A stretch of DNA of 40,318 nucleotides, from positions 1 through 40,318 of the forward strand of contig DIYZ01000244.1 of assembly GCA_002427845.1 (NCBI GenBank), in the 5' to 3' direction. Under the pieces are notes generated by a model. It saw only the letters and a program-made list of their open reading frames with translations, made no database searches and was not told the origin of the DNA. Source of the stretch: Chloracidobacterium sp. UBA6041. GTDB lineage: Bacteria > Acidobacteriota > Blastocatellia > Pyrinomonadales > Pyrinomonadaceae. This document shows positions 9,701 through 18,035 of the stretch, one piece after another. Positions within the stretch are counted from its first letter, which is position 1. Each line of letters starts with the position of its first letter. A program made the translations under genes and the position numbers.

Positions 9701-10309
9701 GATACGGGTGAAGCTTCTTTGGCGGATCTGGCCGGATTCATGAACCCGGTCAATGGCCAGTTGACGATTTTCTTCAATCAGAAACTCGCCAGCTCTTTCG
9801 AAGATGCGCAAGGACAATGGCGCTTGAAAGAATCGGGCGCGATCAAGTTTTCTGACGACTTTGTTAAGTATCTGAATAACGCGCGTAAGCTTCGAGAGGC
9901 AATATTTGCCGGCGGTGGCCAGCAACCCGAATTAGGTTACGATCTTACTCTTCAGCCAGTGCCCAATGCCGACGTCGTGGTAGAGATCGATGGCACCAAA
10001 GTGGAAACGCGCGGGAACTCGCCACAATCGGCAAAATTCACCTGGCCTGCACGCTCAGGATCTTCCGGAGTAAGGATCACCGTAGTACCGAGCGGTGGTC
10101 AGCCGGTGGATAAGACATTTCCCGGCACTTGGGGGTTATTCAAGATGTTGGATGCCGGCTCGCGACTTCTGATGACTAGCGATCAATATGAGCTCACGTG
10201 GGATGTCGGATCTTTGCAGGTCCACGCGACCCTGCGGCCGGCGAGCGCCAACAATCCGTTCCAACGCACTATGTTCAAAAATCTGCACGCTCCGCAGAAT
10301 CAGAAATGA
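6770..10309 (+). CDS. tssM: T6SS membrane-complex protein TssM (IcmF family)
   Basis: 1179 residues, normal for IcmF/TssM. Two N-terminal membrane helices lie at about 10-32 and 40-62. A cytoplasmic NTPase-like domain follows, with Walker A GPSASGKT at 135-142, VLLDTSGRY at 181-189 and FTHIDALAGF near 263-272. A third membrane helix is at about 433-456. The long periplasmic part ends in a beta-rich C-terminal domain (from about 1060), as in other TssM proteins. The Walker A motif is intact, so this is a nucleotide-binding type of TssM. With TssL it forms the trans-envelope channel; the usual outer-membrane partner TssJ is not seen in this window. Confidence 0.95.
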   Translation: MSDQGSQLKSILGISALVSFYGIASIAIVFLGPSIGLSFAWEIIIIALLLLTWPFAILINYMRKRSARKREAAQAVAPEGGTPQTPVKGGGAPKRVYEELTRGAEEAVQWLRSTRLGGAKSSEALYALPWYVVAGPSASGKTSLVLSSGLDFHALPSQRRSEMKIVRPTQHCEWRVTDSAVLLDTSGRYQGDGPSRDEWIALTETIKKHRNNRALDGFVVAVNAARLLQSGETEIEQQAKTLRARLDEMIQLVRARFPVYLVFTHIDALAGFGEFFKGGKSAGEVWGATIPLEKSANAHALFDLEFDQLYESLLRQRLLRLRVPVAPATQLRIFDFPLRFAEKREKLGLFASALFRPNPFSESPLLRGFYFTANVTTGGSPPASAVPEEGDERAAQALGMGFFTDRFFKEVVLSDKDLAASFQASQKKPPRTGAILLILSALLLFVLLFGAVVSFFTNKKLLADATERGARVDEITRADFGKDVTKKDATAARVEVEAQDALREKLVELEARPPIYMRFGLYSGNDIAPYLRTIYFDAVEERFKKPTVAALEKDLRNFAAGQPSANVAGPTGTGDAAAASAPAASQEDVLGRHYDLLKAYLMLADGARVEPTFLASTIAEYWKRTAPPDTEILSLQELNFYARQLVRDDAPHIKVDDRIVTDARRKLAAYPPVNRFYKRIVTEINAKTTPVSIDSVLEGRGRGAVAGTYTVPGSYTIDGYRNYMKSTIDNAGEEISKDDWVMGTVAASNNQTQSTDISKLQSLYVRDYTDQWRKFVRGISVRPFKTKDDAVEALKALSATDSPMERVMSEVARNTNLSAKPESRGIWGWIKSWFSTSNDDEFGGSTEVEKEFRPLFQFVSSGEAKKKDSSPMSQYRAELRRVLDPLELASENQLQQTSQALLTGKDELGLQKAEQTVSGLLDGFKTAAATDTANLLKQPLQNLRALLYGGGYEQIVKGWNEQIYPKAHAIESGYPFTDTGEASLADLAGFMNPVNGQLTIFFNQKLASSFEDAQGQWRLKESGAIKFSDDFVKYLNNARKLREAIFAGGGQQPELGYDLTLQPVPNADVVVEIDGTKVETRGNSPQSAKFTWPARSGSSGVRITVVPSGGQPVDKTFPGTWGLFKMLDAGSRLLMTSDQYELTWDVGSLQVHATLRPASANNPFQRTMFKNLHAPQNQK

Positions 10310-10352
10310 CCGGCAGATATATTAGCAAGAGCTGTCAGCGAGGAACCAGTTT

Positions 10353-11183
10353 ATGATGCAAGCCAAAGAGTTGTTCCAGGCGGGAAAGCTCAACGAGGCT
10401 ATTGAGGCGTTGGTGCACGAGGTGAAGGCCAATCCGAGTGATACGGCGAGGCGCACGTTTCTCTTCGAGTTGTCCTGCTTCGCAGGCGATTGGGAACGAG
10501 CGGAGAGACAACTCGACGTGATCGGTCATCAAAGTGCAGACGCTGAATTAGGTGTGATGGTCTATCGTGCAAACATGAAGGCCGAAGAGGAACGACGTCG
10601 CGTATTTGCCGAGGGAGTGCAGCCTCACTTCCTCAGCGAGCCACCTGCCTACGTGGATTTGCACGTTTCCGCCCTGAGTCAAATGAGCCGGGGCGAAATG
10701 GGAGAGGCGCGGGCAACGCTCGATCGCGCGGAAGAAGAGCGGCCGGCGATCGCCGGAAAGCTTGATGGTCAGGAGTTTCAGGACTTTCGGGACGATGACG
10801 ATCGAGTTGGGCCAGTGCTGGAATTGATAGTGAAGGACAAATACGTCTGGTTGCCTTTCGAGCAGATTAGGCGTATGGAGATCTCGCCACCTAAGCAGTT
10901 GCGTGACATGCTGTGGGCGAGTGCTCGGATCGAAGCTCTGGACGGAACGATCGGTGAAGTTTATGTTCCCACTCTGTATGCGGGCACGCCCAATTCCGAA
11001 AACGATCAGGTACGGCTGGGACGGATGACGGACTGGAAAGAGGTTGGCGAAGATCTATACACTGCTGTCGGCCAGCGGTTGCTTCTTGTGGATGGCGGAG
11101 ATAAGAGTTTGTTTGAAGTCAAAGCCGTAGAATTCGCAAGCCCTGTTGAAAACCAGGAGGAGACACACGGCGCTCCATCTTAA
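10353..11183 (+). CDS. tagJ: T6SS accessory protein TagJ (ImpE family)
   Basis: 276 residues of the ImpE/SciE family. The N-terminal tetratricopeptide-like helices (KELFQAGKLNEAIEALVHEV, about 4-23) are followed by a C-terminal region with KYVWLPFEQIRRMEI and PKQLRDMLWASARI typical of the family. In characterised systems TagJ binds the N-terminal helix of TssB and may assist ClpV-dependent sheath disassembly. Two ATGs occur in tandem at 10353 and 10356; either may be used. It lies 43 bases after tssM, in the same transcription direction. Confidence 0.88.
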   Translation: MMQAKELFQAGKLNEAIEALVHEVKANPSDTARRTFLFELSCFAGDWERAERQLDVIGHQSADAELGVMVYRANMKAEEERRRVFAEGVQPHFLSEPPAYVDLHVSALSQMSRGEMGEARATLDRAEEERPAIAGKLDGQEFQDFRDDDDRVGPVLELIVKDKYVWLPFEQIRRMEISPPKQLRDMLWASARIEALDGTIGEVYVPTLYAGTPNSENDQVRLGRMTDWKEVGEDLYTAVGQRLLLVDGGDKSLFEVKAVEFASPVENQEETHGAPS

Positions 11184-11393
11184 GGTCTCAAAAGCATGGC
11201 ATCTGGACAGGTGACTAGGATAATCTGACGGCGTGTTTCGGGAGCGAATGGCTCCTGGCCAGGCCAGTTGCTTGGGTTCTTTGGGCTAAGACAATGCTGG
11301 TCCGATCCAAAGAATCGGACGGTGAGCCGAGCGCCCTGAGTAGCGATCGCATCGGGTGCTCGGAATCAAATTGAGAAAGGAAAGGATTTTCCG

Positions 11394-12557
11394 ATGTCAG
11401 CAGTGGTAGAACCGACGTCAGTGGCGGAAGTGATAGCTCCACCTGCGCCGCCTGCCGTTGTCGATGTCGAGGCGCTCCTGGCCCCGATTCCCGGCGACAA
11501 CCCTGTGGGCGAAAACCTGCAGTACTCGGGGCTTTACGACGAGATACGCGAGGCGCGGCGTTCGGACGACAATCTGGAGCAAGGTGATTGGCAGCATGAG
11601 GTGAAAACCGCTGGGTGGCCAAAGGTGGTCGAGCTTGCAACCGGAGCACTCGCTACGAGAACGAAAGACCTTCAAGTCTGCGCATGGTTGGTTGAGGCGC
11701 TCGTCGAATTATATGGTTTCGCGGGCATGCGCGACGGGCTGAAGGTAATGCGCGGTTTACACGAGCAGTATTGGGATCGCGTCTACCCGGAGATGGAGGA
11801 AGGTGACCTGGATGCTCGAGCTAACGCGCTTTCGTTCATGGATGGTCGTGTGGAAATTCCACTCAAGAGGGTGCGGCTTACCAAAAGCGCAGGCGGAGTC
11901 GATTATGCCTATCTGGAGTGGGAAGTTTCCACGAAGTTTGATATACCGGAGAATCTCGAGGCCCTCGATGCGGACGCCTTAAACCGAGCCTCGGAATTGA
12001 GAGCGCAGGCTGAAGCGGAAGGCAAGACGACGGGAGAAGACTGGCGCAAGGCGAAGAATACGACGCGACGCGCGTTTTACGAAGAGATATACTTACTGAT
12101 CAACCAATGCTGGGATGAGTTTCAAGTACTCGACCGCGTGATGGATGAGAAATTCGGAAAGCACACGCCGGGTCTGGGTCTAATCAAGAAAACGCTGGAC
12201 GCCATTCGCAGTTTGATTGAAAAGGTGGTTAAAGAAAAAAGAATCCTTGAACCTGATCCCGTGGCCGATGGCGCTACCGGTTCGGCGGAGGGAACTGGTG
12301 AAGGGAGTTCGCTAGCCTCCGGTGGCCCACTTCGTTCCCGCGCTGACGCTCTCAGACAGCTAGCTGAGGTGGCGCAGTATTTTCAAAGGACTGAACCACA
12401 CAGCCCGGTTGCTTATCTGGTGCAGCGGGCAATCAAGTGGGGGCAGATGCCGCTGGAGGTCTGGCTGGAGGATGTGATCAAGGACGGTGCTGTATTGGGA
12501 CATTTAAAAGAAACACTCGGGTTGGACACCCCGTTAGCAGTAACTGAGCAGACTTAG
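11394..12557 (+). CDS. tssA: T6SS protein TssA (ImpA N-terminal domain)
   Basis: 387 residues. The ImpA N-terminal domain begins with LLAPIPGDNPVGENLQYSG (about 28-46) and continues with a typical YWDRVYPEMEEGDLDARANAL stretch. The middle is Glu/Lys-rich and helical. The C-terminal block (RSRADALRQLAEVAQYF, SPVAYLVQRAIKW) matches the short-form TssA end. TssA caps and primes tube/sheath assembly at the baseplate. A clear GGAAAGGA ribosome binding site precedes the ATG. The 210-base gap upstream of this gene has no credible coding frame. Confidence 0.92.
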   Translation: MSAVVEPTSVAEVIAPPAPPAVVDVEALLAPIPGDNPVGENLQYSGLYDEIREARRSDDNLEQGDWQHEVKTAGWPKVVELATGALATRTKDLQVCAWLVEALVELYGFAGMRDGLKVMRGLHEQYWDRVYPEMEEGDLDARANALSFMDGRVEIPLKRVRLTKSAGGVDYAYLEWEVSTKFDIPENLEALDADALNRASELRAQAEAEGKTTGEDWRKAKNTTRRAFYEEIYLLINQCWDEFQVLDRVMDEKFGKHTPGLGLIKKTLDAIRSLIEKVVKEKRILEPDPVADGATGSAEGTGEGSSLASGGPLRSRADALRQLAEVAQYFQRTEPHSPVAYLVQRAIKWGQMPLEVWLEDVIKDGAVLGHLKETLGLDTPLAVTEQT

Positions 12558-12684
12558 ATGATTTTTAGGATTGTGAGATGTGACTAGCGCAGGAACCTGT
12601 TCTAGCAAGCGATAAAACCAATGGACGACCGTTACAATTTAATCCAACCGGTTGAGTTCAAACCTCGTCTGCGGACTTCAGAAA

Positions 12685-12691
12685 AAAGGAG
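12685..12691 (+). promoter_or_regulatory. Ribosome binding site deciding the tssB start
   Basis: AAAGGAG lies 8 bases before the ATG at 12700. A longer open frame reaches back to a TTG at 12652, but no ribosome binding site precedes that codon, and family members begin with a basic MPKKESIQHKI-like segment. This supports 12700 as the true start. Confidence 0.7.
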
Positions 12692-12699
12692 CACTATCG

Positions 12700-13245
12700 A
12701 TGCCAAAGAAGGAAAGCATACAACACAAAATCGACCGAGTGCGGCCGCCGCGCGTTCATATCACGTATGACGTGGAAGTTGGCGGCGCCATCGAAAACAA
12801 AGAGTTACCCTTCGTGCTCGGCGTATTGGGCGACTTTTCCGGCCAGCCTGACGAGCTGCTGCCGCGCGTCAAGGATCGTAAACTCGTTGAAATCGATCGC
12901 GACAACTTTGATCAGGTGCTCGCGGCCATGAAACCGCGCTTGGCTTACCGAGTCGACAACAAGCTTACCAACGACGGCAGTAAGATGGGCGTCGAGTTGC
13001 GCTTCAAGAGTATTGACGATTTTCACCCTGACAACGTCGCGCAACAGGTTGAGCCGCTGCGGAAACTAGTAAGTGCGCGTCAACGACTCTCTGACCTGCT
13101 GTCGAAGATGGACGGTAACGACAAGCTGGAAACCATATTGAACGAAATCGCTTCCGACACGAACGCACAGGCGCAGTTGAGTGCTGCTTTAGGTCTCGAC
13201 AAGCCGACAGGTGACGAGTCCGCGGCGAAGGAGGAGTCAAAATGA
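12700..13245 (+). CDS. tssB: T6SS small sheath subunit TssB (VipA)
   Basis: 181 residues. Family hallmarks: a basic N-terminus, RPPRVHITYDVE at about 15-26, LPFVLGVLGDFSG near 35-47, and RSIDDFHP-like SIDDFHPDNVAQQ around 107-119, which introduces the C-terminal helices. TssB pairs with TssC to build the contractile sheath, and its N-terminal helix is the usual ClpV/TagJ contact region. Its stop overlaps the tssC start by 4 bases (ATGA), a classic translational coupling that favours equal subunit amounts. Confidence 0.96.
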   Translation: MPKKESIQHKIDRVRPPRVHITYDVEVGGAIENKELPFVLGVLGDFSGQPDELLPRVKDRKLVEIDRDNFDQVLAAMKPRLAYRVDNKLTNDGSKMGVELRFKSIDDFHPDNVAQQVEPLRKLVSARQRLSDLLSKMDGNDKLETILNEIASDTNAQAQLSAALGLDKPTGDESAAKEESK

Positions 13246-14729
13246 GTAGCGACGCCAGTAAAGAGAAAAGCGTGGTGACTGTTGAGCAGCAGGGCGAAAG
13301 CGATTTACTCACCCGCATCCTGGATCAGGGCCGTTTGGCGCGCACGGAAATCCAGGCCCAGCAGGCGAAGGATATGATCGGGGAATTTGTCCAGGAGGTG
13401 ATGCAGGGACAATTAGTCGTGACAAAGGATATGGAGTCGGCCATTAATGCGCGCATCGCTGAGATTGATCGGCTGGTTTCAGATCAACTTAACGAAGTAA
13501 TGCATGCCGAAGCCTTTCAAAAGATGGAGGGGTCTTGGCGCGGCCTGAATCATCTGGTGATGAACAGCGAGACAGGCACCATGCTCAAGATTCGGGTTTT
13601 CAATTGTTCCAAGAAGGACCTCTTGAAAGATCTCGAACGCGCAGCGGAATTCGATCAATCTGCGCTCTTCAAAAAGGTCTATGAGGAAGAGTTTGGCACC
13701 TTTGGCGGTCAGCCTTTCGGGGCGATGATCGGAGATTACGAGTTCAGCAATCATCCTCAGGACATGGCGCTGCTCGAAAAAATCTCGGGAGTTGCTGCCG
13801 CCGCCAACGCACCATTTATAGCCGCGGCCAGCCCCCAACTCTTTGGCTGGGACAGCTATCAGGATCTGACTGAGGTGCGCGACCTGGCGAAGATTTTCGA
13901 TCGCACGGAGTTTGCAAAGTGGCGTTCATTCCGTGAATCCGAAGACTCGCGATACGTTGGCCTTACTCTGCCGCGCACTCTGGCGCGTCTGCCCTATGGC
14001 AAAGAAGCCGTGCCGACCGAGACGTTTAATTTCCAGGAGGACGTTACCGGGCGGGACCACAGCAAGTATTTGTGGAGCAACGCGGCTTACTCATTTGGCA
14101 CGCGTCTCACAGAGTCGTTCGCGATGTATCAATGGTGCGCCGCGATTCGCGGTGTTGAAGGCGGAGGTCTCGTTCAAGGACTGCCTACCCATACTTTTCA
14201 AACCGATGAAGGCGATGTGGCTTTGAAGTGTCCAACCGAGATCTCAATCACGGACCGGCGCGAGAAAGAGTTTTCCGATCTCGGCTTTATCCCGCTGGTT
14301 CATTGTAAGAATACCGACTATGCGGCGTTCTTCGGCGCGCAGTCAGCTCAGAAAGCCAAGAAATACGACCAGGACGCTGCCAATGCCAACGCTCGGCTGT
14401 CGACGCAGTTGCAGTACATCATGGCGGTCTCGCGCTTCGCGCATTACATAAAGGCGATGATGCGCGACAAGATTGGCAGCTTCATCTCGCGTAGCGAGTG
14501 TGAGCACTTCCTTAACCAGTGGATTCTGCAGTATGTCGTCACCAACGACGATGTGGGCCAGGAAATCAAGGCGTCGAGACCTTTGAAGGAAGCCCGCATC
14601 GAGGTCATGGAAGTGCCGGGCAAGCCCGGCGCTTACAAGGCAGTGGCGTTTCTGCGACCACACTTTCAACTCGATGAACTGACCGTATCCTTGCGGCTGG
14701 TAGCAGAGCTGCCACCGTCTGCAAGGTAA
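13242..14729 (+). CDS. tssC: T6SS large sheath subunit TssC (VipB)
   Basis: 495 residues, full family length. Visible landmarks: FQKMEGSWRGLNHLV (about 87-101), FGAMIGDYEFSNHPQDM, LPRTLARLPYG, the YLWSNAAY block and QGLPTHTF. The C-terminal SRFAHYIKAMMRDKIGS region is also intact. It forms the sheath body with TssB around the Hcp tube. It starts within the tssB stop codon. A weak AT-rich hairpin at about 14728-14746 follows the stop, which might attenuate readthrough into hcp; I would not rely on it. Confidence 0.97.
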   Translation: MSSDASKEKSVVTVEQQGESDLLTRILDQGRLARTEIQAQQAKDMIGEFVQEVMQGQLVVTKDMESAINARIAEIDRLVSDQLNEVMHAEAFQKMEGSWRGLNHLVMNSETGTMLKIRVFNCSKKDLLKDLERAAEFDQSALFKKVYEEEFGTFGGQPFGAMIGDYEFSNHPQDMALLEKISGVAAAANAPFIAAASPQLFGWDSYQDLTEVRDLAKIFDRTEFAKWRSFRESEDSRYVGLTLPRTLARLPYGKEAVPTETFNFQEDVTGRDHSKYLWSNAAYSFGTRLTESFAMYQWCAAIRGVEGGGLVQGLPTHTFQTDEGDVALKCPTEISITDRREKEFSDLGFIPLVHCKNTDYAAFFGAQSAQKAKKYDQDAANANARLSTQLQYIMAVSRFAHYIKAMMRDKIGSFISRSECEHFLNQWILQYVVTNDDVGQEIKASRPLKEARIEVMEVPGKPGAYKAVAFLRPHFQLDELTVSLRLVAELPPSAR

Positions 14730-14830
14730 GAATCCGGGGTATTCTTTTACGCCCGCGCTCGCATCTCGGAACGTGGAACCCGTGTTGAATAACACAGAAC
14801 AAGCGGACCGCATCGCTGAAAACCTAACTG

Positions 14831-14836
14831 AGGAGG
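14831..14836 (+). promoter_or_regulatory. Consensus ribosome binding site of hcp
   Basis: AGGAGG, a full anti-Shine-Dalgarno match, sits 9 bases before the hcp ATG. It is the strongest ribosome binding site I saw in the cluster, as expected for the tube protein made in many copies. A small palindrome GTGTTgaatAACAC lies upstream at 14782-14795 and could be an operator, but this is speculative. Confidence 0.7.
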
Positions 14837-14845
14837 ATAAACGTT

Positions 14846-15328
14846 ATGGCAGTTGATATGTTCCTGAAGCTCGAGGGAATTAAAGGTGAAAGCAAGGACA
14901 AAGTACACAAGGATGAAATTCACATCGAAAGTTTTAGCTGGGGTATGGACCAGACCGGTACTTTCGGCGCAGGTGGGGGTGGCGGCGCCGGAAAAGTAGC
15001 CGTACACGATATCAGTGTGTCAAAGTTTGTTGATAAAGCGTCCCCGATACTGATGTTCCACTGCGCTAGTGGAAAGCACATCAAGGAGGCTTTCGTGACC
15101 ATTCGCAAGGCAGGCGAAAAGCCGCTTGAGTATTTGAAGATCAAGCTGTCAGACCTGTTAGTGAGCAGTATTCAGGAAGCCGGCCATGGAAGTGAGCAGC
15201 TCACGGAAAACGTGACGCTGAACTTCGCAAAAGTTAACGTGGAGTATCAAGAACAGAGTCAAACTGGTCAGGCCCAGGGCGGACCGGTGTTGTTCGGCTG
15301 GGATGTAAAGGCGAACGTTAAGGTCTGA
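14846..15328 (+). CDS. hcp: T6SS tube protein Hcp (TssD)
   Basis: 160 residues, standard Hcp size. It starts MAVDMFLKLEGIKGES and contains IESFSWGMDQTGTF followed by the Gly-rich loop GAGGGGGAGK (about 41-50) common in one large Hcp group. The middle KFVDKASPILMFHCASGKHI and the C-terminal FGWDVKANVKV also match. Hexameric rings stack into the inner tube, which is expelled with the spike; effectors may ride in the lumen. It sits between tssC and tssE with 116 and 262 base gaps. Confidence 0.97.
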   Translation: MAVDMFLKLEGIKGESKDKVHKDEIHIESFSWGMDQTGTFGAGGGGGAGKVAVHDISVSKFVDKASPILMFHCASGKHIKEAFVTIRKAGEKPLEYLKIKLSDLLVSSIQEAGHGSEQLTENVTLNFAKVNVEYQEQSQTGQAQGGPVLFGWDVKANVKV

Positions 15329-15590
15329 CGAGGGCGGCAGTTGTCTCATCGGCTCGTCCCGAGATTCGTAGTATCACCTTCGACGCTTAGGAGTGTCTTG
15401 AGATTTGAGGAGGTGAGCGTTGACGGTTGCGGACTGAGGGAGGAGCGTTCCTGAGTTAGCGGTGCCCGGGCGAGTTGGTTGCTGCTCGTATTGATCTGAT
15501 TCCCGGCGCACGGCAGTAGCATGTGTGTCCGACGCCTACCCTTGGCGGCGTCGTCGGTCACTGGTCTGGAAACCGGAAGAAAGTAGGAAG

Positions 15591-16076
15591 ATGGCGAGAA
15601 CTGATAATGAGGTTCGGGTCACGACCTCGGTGCTGGATCGTCTGCTCGATTATGAACCGGAAATCACGCGTGAACCGATTGCTTCGCGGTCAAAAAGCTT
15701 ACGGCAATTGAAGCAGTCAGTGAGGCGTGATCTCGAATGGTTGCTCAACACGAGACAGATAGCTGGCGGAGTGCCTCCCGAGCTAAAAGAGACGAATAAC
15801 TCCGTGGCGTCCTATGGTTTGCCGGACTTTACACACCTCACCATCGACAGCGGCGATGATCAGAAGTTCATCAAGCGCGAAGTGGAAGAGACGGTCAGAC
15901 GCTTTGAGCAGCGATTGGAAAACGTAGTCGTCTCGATTGAACCGGTGCGATCCGCTGAGCGGCTCTTGCGATTTCGCATTGACGCGCGCTTGAAGGTTGA
16001 CCCGGCGCCGGAACCGATAACTTTCGACACCGTACTCCAGCTCGGCAGTGGGGAATACTCGGTGAGGACGGAATGA
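15591..16076 (+). CDS. tssE: T6SS baseplate protein TssE (gp25-like)
   Basis: 161 residues from the ATG at 15591. Motifs: VLDRLLDYEPE near the start, VRRDLEWLLNTR around 42-53, ASYGLPDFTHL, and the C-terminal RFRIDARL typical of gp25/TssE. The frame extends upstream to a GTG at 15525, which would add 22 residues. That codon lacks a ribosome binding site and the extension is basic and unlike the family, whereas GGAAG lies 11 bases before 15591. TssE belongs to the baseplate wedge with TssF and TssG and contacts the first sheath ring. Confidence 0.92.
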   Translation: MARTDNEVRVTTSVLDRLLDYEPEITREPIASRSKSLRQLKQSVRRDLEWLLNTRQIAGGVPPELKETNNSVASYGLPDFTHLTIDSGDDQKFIKREVEETVRRFEQRLENVVVSIEPVRSAERLLRFRIDARLKVDPAPEPITFDTVLQLGSGEYSVRTE

Positions 16077-16160
16077 GAAGCGGCAACTGTTTCAGGCGCG
16101 CCGGTGGCACAAAACCTGGGCGACAACACTTTACTCTAAATCTAAACTTCAACTAGTGAT

Positions 16161-18035
16161 ATGCGCGACGAGCTGCTTGGTTACTATGAGCGTGAGTTGG
16201 TGTTCCTGCGGCAAATGGGTACGGAATTTGCCCAGAAGTATCCGAAGATAGCCTCGCGCCTCTTACTGGAAAGCGATAGGTGCGAAGACCCGCACGTAGA
16301 ACGCCTCATCGAGGCCTTCGCCTTTCTTGCCGGACGCGTACATCTCAAGGTAGATGACGAATTCCCGGAGATTACAGAATCCTTTCTAAATATTCTCTAT
16401 CCTCACTATTTGACGCCCATTCCGTCCATGTCGATTGTTCAATTCACACCCAAGGAGGGCATCTTAACCACCGGACATCCAATCCCGAAAGGCACTGGTC
16501 TCTATTCACGACCAATCCAGGGAAGTCCTTGCCGTTTCCGCACGGGTTATGACACCACTCTTTGGCCCCTTGACCTCGTATCCGCATCTCTGGAGTCGCT
16601 TGATCCGGTCGACACGCGTGGCCGGTGGAGTGAGGCCGTCATCAAGCTCACGCTTTCCTGTATGAACGACACCTCGCTTAAGACGCTCAAGACTGGAGTT
16701 ACGCAGCAGCCAATTTCCAGTTTGCGCTTCTATCTTGCTGGTGAACCGCAAGTTGTGTATCCGCTGTATGAGATGATTTTCAACCACGCAGCGAGAGTTG
16801 AGATTAGGCCGGGGGCGCCGACTGCGTCGCGCCGAACTAGAAAGCTGACGTTGGCTAAATTGGCGCCAATAGTCTTGCCGCACTCGGCTATTAGCCAGGT
16901 TGGGTTTGGGGTAGACGAAGGACTGCTGCAATATACTGCCCGCTCGTTTCCCGGCTACCGGTTGCTTTCGGAGTACTTTGCCTTGCCGGAGAAGTTTCTC
17001 TTCTTTGATCTCAGCGGTCTCGATAAAGCCGCGCGCGCGGGTTTTGAGACTAGATTCGAGATCCATATTTACCTGCGCGATGTCAGCCCATTGCGCGGCC
17101 TGGTAGACGCAAGCACTTTTAGACTCGGGTGTACGCCGGTGATCAATCTGTTCCACGATCTTTCCGAGCCCATCCGTTTGAGCGGCAAACAGCATGAGTA
17201 CCATGTGATACCGGACGTTCGCCGGCAAATGGCGATGGAGATTTACTCGATCGATTCCGTAGTGGCTGACGATCCTCATCAAGGTAAGTCGCGCGAATTT
17301 AAGCCGTTCTACTCCTTTCATCATTTCGATAGCGTCGGAGAGGACTCCACGTTCTGGTATTCCACGCGCCACCCCTCGCAACGACCTGACGACCCGGGCA
17401 CGGAGCTTTTCATCACTCTGGTGGACCTGGCGTTTAACCCGCATGTGCCGGCGACCAACATTCTTAGCGTGCATACCACCTGCACCAATCGTGATTTGCC
17501 GTCTAAACTTCCTTTCGGCGGCGCCGAAGGAGATTTGGAATCCGAAGGTGCACTGCCGCTATCGCGCGTGCGTTGTCTGACAAAGCCAACCCCGACGATG
17601 AGGCCGCCCCTGGGAAGAGGAATGCAGTGGCGGTTGATTTCACATCTGTCGCTCAACCATCTGTCGCTGGTGAAAACGGGAGCCAACGGCGAACCTGACG
17701 CGCTCCAGGAGATTCTGTTTCTTTATGATCTGCTGGATTCTTCCGCAACGCGGAAACAAATTAGGGGTCTCAAGCGATTAAAGAGCCGTCCGGCAGTCCG
17801 GCAAACGGGTACGCGCATCGGAGCAGGTTTCGTCCGCGGCATTGAAACGACAATAGAGTTTGACGAGGAGCAGTATGTAGGCAGCGGACTGTTTTTGTTT
17901 GCCTCTGTGCTGGAAAGATTTCTGGGGCTTTACACTTCAGTGAATTCCTTCAATCAGCTCGTGGCTACAACCAGCCAACGAGAGGGAATACTAAAACGAT
18001 GGCCACCGAGAGCCGGCGAACAGATCCTCCTTTAG
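16161..18035 (+). CDS. tssF: T6SS baseplate protein TssF
   Basis: 624 residues (TssF/VasA/ImpG family). The N-terminus is diagnostic: YYERELVFLRQMGTEFAQKY (about 8-27), then KIASRLLLE and PHVERLIEAFAFLAGRV. Further family blocks are LNILYPHYLTPIPSMSIVQF and, near the C-terminus, GSGLFLFASVLERFLGLYTSVNSF. TssF dimerises and joins TssG in the wedge. The end overlaps the start of tssG by 37 bases, indicating coupled translation. Confidence 0.96.
   Translation: MRDELLGYYERELVFLRQMGTEFAQKYPKIASRLLLESDRCEDPHVERLIEAFAFLAGRVHLKVDDEFPEITESFLNILYPHYLTPIPSMSIVQFTPKEGILTTGHPIPKGTGLYSRPIQGSPCRFRTGYDTTLWPLDLVSASLESLDPVDTRGRWSEAVIKLTLSCMNDTSLKTLKTGVTQQPISSLRFYLAGEPQVVYPLYEMIFNHAARVEIRPGAPTASRRTRKLTLAKLAPIVLPHSAISQVGFGVDEGLLQYTARSFPGYRLLSEYFALPEKFLFFDLSGLDKAARAGFETRFEIHIYLRDVSPLRGLVDASTFRLGCTPVINLFHDLSEPIRLSGKQHEYHVIPDVRRQMAMEIYSIDSVVADDPHQGKSREFKPFYSFHHFDSVGEDSTFWYSTRHPSQRPDDPGTELFITLVDLAFNPHVPATNILSVHTTCTNRDLPSKLPFGGAEGDLESEGALPLSRVRCLTKPTPTMRPPLGRGMQWRLISHLSLNHLSLVKTGANGEPDALQEILFLYDLLDSSATRKQIRGLKRLKSRPAVRQTGTRIGAGFVRGIETTIEFDEEQYVGSGLFLFASVLERFLGLYTSVNSFNQLVATTSQREGILKRWPPRAGEQILL

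Noticed and set aside
14728..14746. Hairpin AAGAAT..ATTCTT after tssC as a terminator
   Set aside because: The stem is only six AT-rich pairs and there is no proper T tract. Downstream core genes are expected to be co-expressed.
16506..17474. Long minus-strand open frame (322 codons) inside tssF
   Set aside because: Antisense shadow; composition is Arg-rich and unlike a protein family, while the plus strand encodes conserved TssF.
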